Shown piece by piece: positions 7,369-14,064 of a stretch of DNA of 14,064 nt. The position numbers were made by a program, and so were the translations under genes. The DNA lies in the NCBI GenBank assembly GCA_017543645.1, contig JAFYFR010000100.1:1-14064 (forward strand), read 5' to 3'. The first letter of the stretch is position 1; each line of letters begins with the position of its first letter. Source of the stretch: Bacteroidales bacterium. Its GTDB lineage: Bacteria; Bacteroidota; Bacteroidia; Bacteroidales; UBA3824. Below the pieces are notes generated by a model, which saw only the letters and a program-made list of their open reading frames with translations, was not told where the DNA came from and did no database searches.

Positions 7369-9858
7369 ATGCAGATTAATTTCTACTTTTGGCTCGTGGA
7401 CAATTTAACAGACATAGACCTGCTGAAGGAGGCGGTGGAACAGAAGTTCGGCGCAAAGATTCTTTACGCCAAGGACTGCTCCGCCCTTTCGGATGTGGTA
7501 TTTGACGCAACGGGCAACAAAATCAGCGAAACCACCATCAAACGCCTTTGGAACTTGGTGGCGAGCGTGTTCAACCCGTCGCGCTATACGTTGAACTCGC
7601 TTAGCAAGTACATCGGATTCAACGACTGGGACGACTTTGTTACCAACCGCCACAGCGTTACCAAAACCGCCGAGAACAAGGAGCGGTGGGACACTATCAA
7701 ACAAAAAGGCCGCGCCATAAGCTACAACAGTTTTCTTTCGGTAAAAAACCGCATGGGCATCGAGCTTAAGAACACTGTGCGCCGCGAGTTTGCCGACAAG
7801 ATGCTCGACGAGTTTCTCAATTCCGACAAAACCGCCACAGCCTTTATAGCTCCGGGCGGATATGGCAAGTCTACTATTGTGTCGGCATTGGTCAACGACT
7901 TTTTTCTCTCCGAAAACGCCAAGTATCCCGACGACATAGTATGGTTTCTGGACTGCGGCATTTTCGACAGTGTTACTACCGAAGATTTCGACGTTGAACG
8001 GTTTATACTCCGTCTGCTGGGCTACGACAGCGAAAAAAGCTTCAAAGAGTATTTTGATCTTTTCCCTGCCGTGATGCGCGGACGGATAGTTTTGGTTTTC
8101 GACGGATTGAATGAGTTTTCGGGCAACGACAGCAAAACACGACACCTTATTAATAACATACTTTCGCTGATAGCCACCAACAAGCAGGTGCGATGGTTCA
8201 AGGTGGTGCTTACGCTCCGTCCCGACTTGTGGAACTATATATGCCGCACGCTCAACGACAGTTCGGAAATCAAGGACACGTGGTTTGGCGTGGAGTTTTC
8301 CACCTCGGCGTCGGTTGCCACCAACATTCCTCTACTGAAGATGGGCGAGGTGGAGCAGATTCTGAGCAGCAGCGGCGTGTACGAGGTGTCGTCGGTGGTT
8401 TCGCTTATGCAGGACGGTATTCTGAACATTACGCGGGTGCCGTATTTCTTGCACCTTTATATATCTTTGGCGCTCGACAACAAAAATATAGTGTCGGACA
8501 TCGACCTTCTGCGCGAGTTTGTGAGCCGCCGCATCATCGGAACAGAAAACGGAGAAAGAAAGCTCAACCTGATAGACTTCCTGCTGTTCAGCACCAATTA
8601 CGGATTAGACAACGATATTGTGGTAAAGAACAGCCTGCAGAATCTTATTTCTGATTACAAGGTTGAATTCCAAGAACTTGTTTCGCTCGGCATATTGTAC
8701 GAGCACAAGGTGGAAGACAAGTTTCTCTCCGCAGCCACTTATGTGAAATTCAACCATCAGATACTGTTTGAGTTTCTTTTGGCCAACTACTGGCTCAGGG
8801 AGAGCAAGTTCGACAAGGATTTGTTTGCCGAGGTGTCGGAGTTTTACAAAGGCAATCCTTCGCTTAAATACCAGATAGTTTCTTGGCTGATAAAATATGC
8901 TTTCAAGGACAAGCGTACCGACATAATAGGCGGAATATTTGAGATATTGGAAAAGAACTTTGCCGACCTTGAGGACAAGACATTCCTTCAGAAGCTTGTA
9001 AACACCGTGGGCATTGAGCTCCGCAAGTATTCAGACATAAGGGAGAAAGTTTTGCCGGAGTTTGCCGCCACAGCCTCAGGACGGTATTATTATTTTATGA
9101 ATTTTTGCGACGTGGACTCGCTCAACAGTTTCTTTGGCGACGCCCTGCTGCACTATCTCAGACATTCGGTAACGGTGGGCGACAAACTGTTCGCTTACAC
9201 GATGAAAATTCAGCAGGCATTTTTCAACCGCGACACCAAGCAGCTTTCGGAGTATTTTTCGCATATCGAATCGTTGGACATTCCTCACGACGACAATGTG
9301 TGCTATATAGAGTTCATGTCGGTGCAGGTGCTGTACTATTCGATGGGCGAGGGACGTATACCTGCGTCGCTGTTAGACTATATATCCAATTTTGCCCGCG
9401 AGTATTACGGACGCACCGAAAACCTCCAGCTGTCGTTCACCTACGGCGACATTATCCTTGTGGATTCGCTTTTCCTCGCCGAGCAATGGCATTTGGTGAA
9501 GGAGATTAGCGAGCTGATTCTTGGCAACAAGATTTTCGGACAGAAAAAACAGATCAACGAGTATTTCCAGCAGATGCAGCTTCTCTACGCATATTCGCTC
9601 CTTAAGACCGGCTACACCAAAAAGGCGGGCGAGTTTTACCAGCGGATAATTGCCGAAAACCGTTTGGCCAAGCCGGTGTGCGCCACCAATTATTGGACAA
9701 TGCGTTTTTGCGAGATAGCTGCGGCGTTCAGCGCAAGCGACACCGACGTGTACTCAGATTATGTAAAAAAAGGTCTTGCTATTTCCAAATTTTTGAAATA
9801 CAGCTATTTTGAAAGACGTTTTCTGCAGTCGCTCCGCAAGATGAAGATGATAAAATAA
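7369..9858 (+). CDS. STAND/NACHT-like NTPase with N-terminal helical domain and C-terminal helical repeats
   Basis: 829 aa from ATG 7369 (a TTG at 7360 in frame is less likely). Residues about 12-92 form a compact helical domain (LTDIDLLKEAVEQKF, ISETTIKRLW, RYTLNSLSKYIGFNDWDDF). I recognise this as a Bacteroidetes N-terminal module, possibly a helix-turn-helix, found on varied ATPase and sensor proteins. The NTPase core follows: Walker A APGGYGKST (161-169), Walker B IVLVFDGLNEF with Asp245 and Glu249, and sensor KVVLTLRPD (278-286). This order and the DGLNE form fit the STAND/NACHT class rather than AAA+. The winged-helix and arm regions extend to about 430. Residues about 430-829 are helical-repeat-like (TPR-type pattern, for example LLYAYSLLKTGYTKKAGEFY), a probable ligand-sensing arm. 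No nuclease, TIR or membrane effector domain is seen, and no SD or signal peptide. A weak promoter (TCATTTTG, 7342-7349) lies upstream. It stands alone and diverges from the receptor gene. Function: a switch ATPase; regulator or phage sensor is inference. Confidence 0.85.
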   Translation: MQINFYFWLVDNLTDIDLLKEAVEQKFGAKILYAKDCSALSDVVFDATGNKISETTIKRLWNLVASVFNPSRYTLNSLSKYIGFNDWDDFVTNRHSVTKTAENKERWDTIKQKGRAISYNSFLSVKNRMGIELKNTVRREFADKMLDEFLNSDKTATAFIAPGGYGKSTIVSALVNDFFLSENAKYPDDIVWFLDCGIFDSVTTEDFDVERFILRLLGYDSEKSFKEYFDLFPAVMRGRIVLVFDGLNEFSGNDSKTRHLINNILSLIATNKQVRWFKVVLTLRPDLWNYICRTLNDSSEIKDTWFGVEFSTSASVATNIPLLKMGEVEQILSSSGVYEVSSVVSLMQDGILNITRVPYFLHLYISLALDNKNIVSDIDLLREFVSRRIIGTENGERKLNLIDFLLFSTNYGLDNDIVVKNSLQNLISDYKVEFQELVSLGILYEHKVEDKFLSAATYVKFNHQILFEFLLANYWLRESKFDKDLFAEVSEFYKGNPSLKYQIVSWLIKYAFKDKRTDIIGGIFEILEKNFADLEDKTFLQKLVNTVGIELRKYSDIREKVLPEFAATASGRYYYFMNFCDVDSLNSFFGDALLHYLRHSVTVGDKLFAYTMKIQQAFFNRDTKQLSEYFSHIESLDIPHDDNVCYIEFMSVQVLYYSMGEGRIPASLLDYISNFAREYYGRTENLQLSFTYGDIILVDSLFLAEQWHLVKEISELILGNKIFGQKKQINEYFQQMQLLYAYSLLKTGYTKKAGEFYQRIIAENRLAKPVCATNYWTMRFCEIAAAFSASDTDVYSDYVKKGLAISKFLKYSYFERRFLQSLRKMKMIK

Positions 9859-9883
9859 CATTCATTTCTGTTCCATATCCATA

Positions 9884-9914
9884 AAAAAACCGCTGCCATT
9901 AGGCAACGGTTTTT
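9884..9914. terminator. Bidirectional terminator between convergent genes
   Basis: AAAAACCG (9885-9892) plus TGCC pairs with GGCA plus CGGTTTTT (9907-9914) around the loop ATTA, with one C-A mismatch. There is a T-run on each strand. It lies between the STAND NTPase (ends 9858, plus) and the lipoprotein (ends 9942, minus). Confidence 0.85.
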
Positions 9915-9941
9915 AACTATTATACTATGCTTATGAATTGA

Positions 9942-10826
9942 TTATTTATCTTTGTAGACATCCAAAATGCTTAATACTTTTTCGCTTCCGAACGAATCGG
10001 TAATCCAAACCCGTCCGATAGATTCGTCAACTTTCTTAACTGTTGCGCCGTCTTTGAATTCGCCTACAAAGTCTGCTCTGATTTGGTCGCCGGGCTGCAA
10101 GTTCTGTTTCAAAGGAACGATAGAGCAGTACTGACGGTAATAAGCACCGATTTTGCCAGCAAATCCTGAGCAGAGCACCAAGTCGTCGTTGCAGTTGATG
10201 AGGATAAGGTTCTTGTGGTCGGTTGTAGTTACGGTCTGGCCGGGTTCCCACGCGCCGTCTTTCAGCACTACGAAAGAGTTGGGCTTGAGTTGCTCGTTGG
10301 CGTGCTCGTTGGCGAAACCTTTTCCGTCGTCCTTATAGTCCAGATCCAAGTAGCAAACTTTGGGCTGTTTCGGGTTGGAGTCGTCGGTAACGATGGCACG
10401 CTGCATACCCGAACCGCTCTGCCACCATGTGAGAACGATGTCGCCTTTTTTAGCTGTCTGACCTTCGGGAATCGGAATAACTACTGAGTTGGGCACTTTT
10501 TTGCCGTCAATTACAGTGAATTTTCCGTCAATCGACTCTACTTTGCCGCTGTAAAATATATATGTGTCTTCTGATGGGTCGTTAGATTCTTTGATTTTGT
10601 TCTCGTAGAAAGTGTGAATCGACAATACTGTCTGCCCTACTTTGTAGTCGCTACTTTTCAGACCTTCGTCGAATACCCACGGGTAATCTTCTGAGTTGTC
10701 GTAATTAAACTCTTGCTGAGTTTCTTGTTCCTGATTGTTGTTCTGGTTGCCTACTTGTAAGTTTCCACCGCAACCCATTGCTGCGAAAGCAAGTGCCGAA
10801 GCACAGAATAATACTGTTTTTTTCAT
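9942..10826 (-). CDS. Lipoprotein with tandem SH3/Tudor-like beta repeats, function unknown
   Basis: 294 aa. Signal peptide MKKTVLFCASALAFAAMG and lipobox AAMG-Cys19, then a Gln/Asn-rich linker (20-40). The rest has four segments that each open with a short beta turn of the kind seen in KOW/Tudor/SH3-like barrels: YKVGQTVLSI (61-70), AKKGDIVLTW (125-134), WEPGQTVTTT (193-202) and LQPGDQIRAD (243-252). The second continues WQSGSGMQRAIVTDDSNP and PKVCYLDLDYK, which I recall from other Bacteroidales proteins of unknown role. Three Cys residues (158, 212, 219) lie between repeats and Cys234 in the third. The protein probably faces the periplasm or cell surface and binds something through these barrels; the ligand is unknown. 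It has its own promoter (10862-10892) and is the next gene after the SpoIIE phosphatase on the same strand (127-nt gap). A functional link with that phosphatase is possible but unproven. Confidence 0.85.
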   Translation of the reverse strand: MKKTVLFCASALAFAAMGCGGNLQVGNQNNNQEQETQQEFNYDNSEDYPWVFDEGLKSSDYKVGQTVLSIHTFYENKIKESNDPSEDTYIFYSGKVESIDGKFTVIDGKKVPNSVVIPIPEGQTAKKGDIVLTWWQSGSGMQRAIVTDDSNPKQPKVCYLDLDYKDDGKGFANEHANEQLKPNSFVVLKDGAWEPGQTVTTTDHKNLILINCNDDLVLCSGFAGKIGAYYRQYCSIVPLKQNLQPGDQIRADFVGEFKDGATVKKVDESIGRVWITDSFGSEKVLSILDVYKDK

Positions 10827-10861
10827 CTTAATATATAATTTAAAAGTTTAAATTTTCGCTG

Positions 10862-10892
10862 CAAATTTACGGTATTAAAACTGAAAATCAAA
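10862..10892 (-). promoter_or_regulatory. Promoter of the beta-repeat lipoprotein gene
   Basis: Minus strand: TTTG (10892-10889), 19 nt, TAAATTTG (10869-10862). The leader to the ATG at 10826 is about 30 nt. Confidence 0.7.
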
Positions 10893-10953
10893 ATAAATAG
10901 CCGATTGTTTTGTCGTATTGCGCGATTTTTTATAAGATTTTGGTGTAACTACC

Positions 10954-12798
10954 CTATATTTTAAATGCTATCAGGGCGATGTCGTCGGTTTGGGCAACGT
11001 CGCCCTTGTAGTCGAAAATGTATTTGCTGAGTTTTTCGGCTTGCTCTTTCATAGGCAGCGATGAGTATTCGAGGATTTTTTCCTTGAAATGTTTCGACAT
11101 AATCTTGCGCTTATGTTCGCCGCCCACTTGGTCGGTGCAGCCGTCGGAGTAGAGGTAGATTTGGTTGCCCGGGCATACGTCGAGTTTTACACGGGTAAAC
11201 TCTCCATCCTTCACGTAGCGTCCGATTGGCATTTTGTCGCCTTTTACTTCCATCACTTCGTTGTTCTTGACTATCACGCACGGACGTTCTGCTCCCGAAA
11301 AATAAGCCTCCTTGGTTTCGGTGTCGTATACCACCACAGCCACGTCCATACCGTCGCTGCGCATTGCTCCGTCTTTGTCTACGCCAAACGACGAAATCAC
11401 TTTTTCGCGCAATTGGGTGAGTATTGTGTCGGGCATAAGTTCGCAATTGTGCGAGTCAATAATCTGATACAGAAACGATATGCCCATACTTACAAGCACC
11501 GCGCCCGGAACGCCGTGACCTGTGCAGTCGCCAAGCACTGCAATATGCTTTGTGCCAATGGTTTGAGCCACGTAAAAGTCGCCGCCCACAATCTCTTTTG
11601 GAAAATAAAACGAGCAACTATCCGAAAACCATCCTTTTTTGGGTGAATGGGCTAACAGCATAGCACTTTGCAGACGGCTTGCGTAACTGATTCCGTCGGT
11701 CAGCTGCTTGTTGGTGAGCGATATAGCGTGGTTTTGTTCTTCTATGCGTTTGCGTTTGACGTTGAGGTCGTCGTTTATCACTTTGAGTTCCTCGTTGAGT
11801 TGCATAACTTGCTCGTTCTGAACAAGAATTTCCTCTTTTTGCTCAAAAAATTCCGCCATCATTTGCGAAATGTCGCCAAACTCGTCGGGCGACTTGGTGA
11901 CGGGTATGATTGGTGTAGTATTGCTCTGTTGGAAAGCTTTTTCAATACAGTTGAGCGGTTTTGTAACCCTCTTTTTGAAAAACATAAAGATGTTTAACAA
12001 TATCAGAAACACCTCGCCCCCCACTATTAGAATCACCAAGAGCAACTCATTTGCCTGTTTTTCCAATGGATTGGAGAACGTGAGGCAGAAAAATGCCTGA
12101 GTATTTTGATTTAAGTCTTTGAGTTCCTTGATTATACATTCGTCTTTGCAATTTTCTACGTAAGAGTCTTTTTCGCCGGATTTGAAAAACAAGTGGATGC
12201 TTACTTCGCCCAATTGATTTTCAATAGTTTTGAGGTCGTCGGGAGTGATTTCTTTCACCAAAAAGAGGAAACCTGTGGGCTTGGTTTTACGGTCGTATTC
12301 GTCGTCGGTGGGTACAATTCCAGCGGCAAAATATGCGAGAAGTCTCTCAGAGTTTTGCTTAAAGAAACTGGCGAAACAATTTTCGTTGAAAAGGTTTTTT
12401 AGTGTGTCGCCTTCAAACGGATAGAGATGGTTGGGCGACGAAGGAGCGCTTTTGGAGTAGATGCTTTTGCCATCGGAGTCGAACACCGATATGTTTTCAG
12501 CAGAATAGGATTTGAGCATATAACCCACCAACTTGTTGATTTCCTCTGAGTTGTTTGCAGAAACGGCCTCGAAAAGTTCGTCCCAGGCTGAATTGTCGCG
12601 CACGGTTTGGAAATATTTTTCGTAATTGACTCTGAGAATTTTGCCCGACATAGTGTCAAACGATGTGGCTGCGGCCTGCTTCATTTCGTGGATTTTGATT
12701 TTTTCGTAGATGTAGTATCCGCCGAAACACAGCACCAACAGCACCAAGCCAATCCCCGATACCTTTACAATACCTGCCTGAACCGATTTTTTTCTCAT
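10954..12798 (-). CDS. Membrane SpoIIE-type PP2C serine phosphatase with CHASE4-like sensor and HAMP
   Basis: 614 aa. TM1 at about 14-31 and TM2 at about 252-274 enclose a 220-residue periplasmic domain (RDNSAWDELFEAV at 67-79 and VFDSDGKSIYS at 105-115) that resembles CHASE4 sensor domains. A HAMP-like linker follows (KRVTKPLNCIEKAF, then DEFGDISQMM, 276-314), then a coiled coil (about 318-368, EEILVQNEQVMQLNEELKV). The PP2C/SpoIIE domain (about 395-614) keeps its metal-binding signatures: GGDFYVA (Asp407), GDCTGHGVPGA (Asp424), DGMDVAVVVYD (Asp485), YLYSDGCTDQVGG (Asp552) and TDDIALIAF (Asp605/606). Such RsbU/SpoIIE phosphatases dephosphorylate STAS-domain anti-sigma antagonists in a signal-dependent way. 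No STAS protein, RsbW-type kinase or sigma factor is in the window, so the partner is elsewhere. The leader is about 180 nt if the promoter at 12984-13016 is used. Catalytically intact by inspection. Confidence 0.93.
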   Translation of the reverse strand: MRKKSVQAGIVKVSGIGLVLLVLCFGGYYIYEKIKIHEMKQAAATSFDTMSGKILRVNYEKYFQTVRDNSAWDELFEAVSANNSEEINKLVGYMLKSYSAENISVFDSDGKSIYSKSAPSSPNHLYPFEGDTLKNLFNENCFASFFKQNSERLLAYFAAGIVPTDDEYDRKTKPTGFLFLVKEITPDDLKTIENQLGEVSIHLFFKSGEKDSYVENCKDECIIKELKDLNQNTQAFFCLTFSNPLEKQANELLLVILIVGGEVFLILLNIFMFFKKRVTKPLNCIEKAFQQSNTTPIIPVTKSPDEFGDISQMMAEFFEQKEEILVQNEQVMQLNEELKVINDDLNVKRKRIEEQNHAISLTNKQLTDGISYASRLQSAMLLAHSPKKGWFSDSCSFYFPKEIVGGDFYVAQTIGTKHIAVLGDCTGHGVPGAVLVSMGISFLYQIIDSHNCELMPDTILTQLREKVISSFGVDKDGAMRSDGMDVAVVVYDTETKEAYFSGAERPCVIVKNNEVMEVKGDKMPIGRYVKDGEFTRVKLDVCPGNQIYLYSDGCTDQVGGEHKRKIMSKHFKEKILEYSSLPMKEQAEKLSKYIFDYKGDVAQTDDIALIAFKI

Positions 12799-12827
12799 TT
12801 TACTTGTCTAAATTCCTCTTTTATCTA

Positions 12828-12962
12828 TCAATTAATGTTCCAAATCTTCACCTCCATATTGCATCGTGTTATAATACGGATTAATTTGATTTTTGTTAGA
12901 GAAGTGATTGAAAAAAATGTAGCCCCCGCCACCAACATTATAATTCCTAAATCGTGAAGCAT
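12828..12962 (-). CDS. Possible 44-aa membrane leader peptide upstream of the SpoIIE phosphatase
   Basis: ATG at 12962, stop TGA at 12830-12828, 29 nt before the phosphatase start. It reads MLHDLGIIMLVAGATFFSIT, then a basic stretch (KIKLIRIITRCN). This is one hydrophobic membrane-type helix followed by positive charges, a plausible small inner-membrane protein. The -7 box TACCTTTG at 12991-12984 is 22 nt upstream, so the ORF is the first in the transcript. The stretch is locally GC-richer (12918-12937) than the surrounding gap. It is too short to judge by codon use; a chance ORF in a leader cannot be excluded. Confidence 0.35.
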   Translation of the reverse strand: MLHDLGIIMLVAGATFFSITSLTKIKLIRIITRCNMEVKIWNIN

Positions 12963-12983
12963 AATTGACTTTATATTCCACCG

Positions 12984-13016
12984 CAAAGGTAAGGATTTTT
13001 TTGATAGGAAATTAAA
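12984..13016 (-). promoter_or_regulatory. Possible promoter for the SpoIIE phosphatase unit
   Basis: Minus strand TACCTTTG (12991-12984) is a full -7 match. The -33 position has only TTTA (13016-13013, 21-nt spacer); a proper TTTG is 26 nt away. It lies between the stop of the AlbA-type gene and the phosphatase. Confidence 0.45.
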
Positions 13017-14064
13017 TCAAATCACTTCCCAATGCCCACCCTTATCGGGACCGACACGACGGATGAGACCTTTGGATTTCAACTTACGGATATTCCAATT
13101 CAAGCCATCACGAGTCAATTTGCAAAGTCCACACAAATAGTCAATTGTTACAAATGGATTTTGTCTCATTGCCGCCAATATTTTCTGTGTAGTATCGTCC
13201 GTTTTCTCCACAGTATCTTCATTTTTCTGTGTAGTTTTCTGTGTAGTATTGGAGGTTTTCTGTGTAGTAGATGGATTTTCTATCACGTTTTCTATCACCT
13301 TAGCACCGTTTTTCTCCACAGTATCTTCTGTTTTCTCCACAGTATCTTCTGTTTTCTCCACAGTATCTTCATTTTTCTGTGTAGTAAATAAAGTTGTAGT
13401 AATTCGGTCGGGAGATGTACGCTGCGAATATTCGGGAGACGCACCGAAAGTTTTGTGCCATACCGAAAATACACCCGGTATTCCACTGCCTGCACGTTCT
13501 CCGATGTCTATCATCGCAAACATTTTGAGAATTATAGCGTTGCGAGGGTCTGACATTCCGCCGTCTATCGCCTCTTTGATGCTAATGCGGAAAGTCCCCG
13601 GATTCTCAAATGTAAAACGGTCTTTATATTTTTTGATTACAACTCCACAACGTCCATAATAGTCGGCATTAGCAAGAGTGTTTAAAAGAATTTCTCGGAT
13701 TGCCTTGTGAACGGGGGTATCGTCAACCCTTGTAATACCATCCAATACAAACGGTCGCTTGACATCTTCGGTGAGTTTGTTGAATACTTTGAAAAAGAAG
13801 TCGAAAATATTGCCGCTCCATTCGCCCGAACTTGACACCACCCGATCCGACCATCTTGTTGTCTCGTCAAAATGTTCTTGATAATCAAGAAAATAAAGCG
13901 GATATTCATATAGTATTTCTGATTCATAACCAAACATCAAAAGACCTGCCGCAGTGGGATATACCTTGCCATCTTCGCGGTTGATTTTTGCCGCACCAAT
14001 TTTTTTGAGGAAATCCACATCCGAAAGATTGTTCCAAACGTGTCCTTGATGTACAAGCATAAAA
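13017..14064 (-). CDS. AlbA-type ATP-binding regulator, C-terminal part (5' end outside window)
   Basis: The frame is open to the right edge, so at least 348 residues of the C-terminal part are seen. The ATG at 14060 is not the native start, since family members begin with an AlbA_2 (Schlafen-like) DNA-binding domain that would lie to the right. The GHKL-type ATPase region (HATPase_c_4) is clear: IREILLNTLANADYYGR (N box), KDRFTFENPGTF, then DPRN and DIGERAGSGIP. After it comes a Thr/Lys/Glu-rich linker built from short units (TTQK, EDTVEKT, VIEN), and finally a winged-helix-like end (ILAAMRQNPFVTIDYLCG and LTRDGLNWNIRKLKSKGLIR) that probably binds DNA. Related Bacteroidetes proteins are taken to be transcription regulators; some lie in defence or accessory islands. 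The HATPase N-box lacks the usual NAxxHRDY form (NTLANADYY), so ATP turnover is uncertain. No terminator was recognised after the stop. Confidence 0.85.
   Translation of the reverse strand, partial: FMLVHQGHVWNNLSDVDFLKKIGAAKINREDGKVYPTAAGLLMFGYESEILYEYPLYFLDYQEHFDETTRWSDRVVSSSGEWSGNIFDFFFKVFNKLTEDVKRPFVLDGITRVDDTPVHKAIREILLNTLANADYYGRCGVVIKKYKDRFTFENPGTFRISIKEAIDGGMSDPRNAIILKMFAMIDIGERAGSGIPGVFSVWHKTFGASPEYSQRTSPDRITTTLFTTQKNEDTVEKTEDTVEKTEDTVEKNGAKVIENVIENPSTTQKTSNTTQKTTQKNEDTVEKTDDTTQKILAAMRQNPFVTIDYLCGLCKLTRDGLNWNIRKLKSKGLIRRVGPDKGGHWEVI
13201..13385. repeat. Long-range 35-nt exact direct repeat bounding the linker
   Basis: The 35 bases at 13201-13235 recur without a mismatch at 13351-13385, exactly 150 nt (50 codons) apart, inside the AlbA-type gene. 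Both encode TTQKNEDTVEK. Recombination between them would delete or duplicate 50 residues without shifting the frame. Confidence 0.85.
13309..13371. repeat. 21-nt tandem repeat, three units, in AlbA-type gene
   Basis: Unit (plus strand) GTTTTCTCCACAGTATCTTCT, starting near 13309, 13330 and 13351. The copies are nearly identical (one or two base differences), encoding the heptad EDTVEKT in the linker between ATPase and winged helix. Unit length is a multiple of three, so changes in copy number keep the frame. Confidence 0.85.

Noticed and set aside
12901..13028. Inverted repeat GAAGTGATT / AATCACTTC (12901-12909 and 13020-13028)
   Set aside because: Only 9 bp, 110 nt apart, and one arm is inside the AlbA-type gene's last codons; it could be chance.
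13200..13390. Tandem repeats as a possible CRISPR array
   Set aside because: Units are 21 nt without unique spacers, stay in frame, and code for a low-complexity linker.

Overview
The window looks like a piece of a Bacteroidales (Bacteroidota) chromosome. Four things point that way. At least six genes or operons are preceded by the Bacteroidetes-type sigma promoter (TTTG, 19-20 nt, TAnnTTTG). Shine-Dalgarno signals are mostly absent, with one clear exception. Intergenic DNA is AT-rich around roughly 50% GC genes. The gene families are typical: SKDDD-type lipoproteins, a TonB-dependent receptor, a PD-(D/E)XK (Rpn-like) transposase remnant and an AlbA/HATPase protein with TTQK-type repeats. I cannot name a species.

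Left part (1-2142) is accessory in character and runs as follows. A minus-strand lipoprotein is cut by the left edge; it carries a perfect 30-nt palindrome inserted as exactly ten codons. A 54-aa small protein lies 15 nt upstream of it. Next come a terminator-like hairpin and a decayed Rpn-family nuclease/transposase remnant that still has a perfect promoter. A type II toxin-antitoxin pair (RelE/ParE type) then runs on the plus strand, with its own promoter and a bidirectional terminator.

Middle part (2190-7290, all minus) is core-like. It holds two identical tRNA-Phe(GAA) genes behind one promoter and a 242-aa all-helical protein of unknown function with a probable internal duplication. After a 367-nt AT-rich gap come lepA (elongation factor 4) and a TonB-dependent outer-membrane receptor. 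The lepA promoter lies across the end of the receptor gene.

Right part: on the plus strand, divergent from the receptor gene, sits an 829-aa STAND/NACHT-like NTPase (7369-9858). It has an N-terminal helical, possibly DNA-binding, domain and a long helical-repeat C terminus, and is the best candidate here for an uncharacterised signalling or defence protein. It converges on a bidirectional terminator with a minus-strand lipoprotein that seems built from about four SH3/Tudor-like beta-barrel repeats. Upstream of that lipoprotein is a membrane CHASE4-like/HAMP/SpoIIE PP2C phosphatase, which may have a 44-codon membrane-peptide ORF in its leader. The right edge cuts an AlbA-type ATP-binding regulator whose linker is a repeat-rich tract that could change length in frame.

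No complete insertion sequence, CRISPR array, rRNA or riboswitch was seen. Assignments rest on motif recognition by eye, with no database search.
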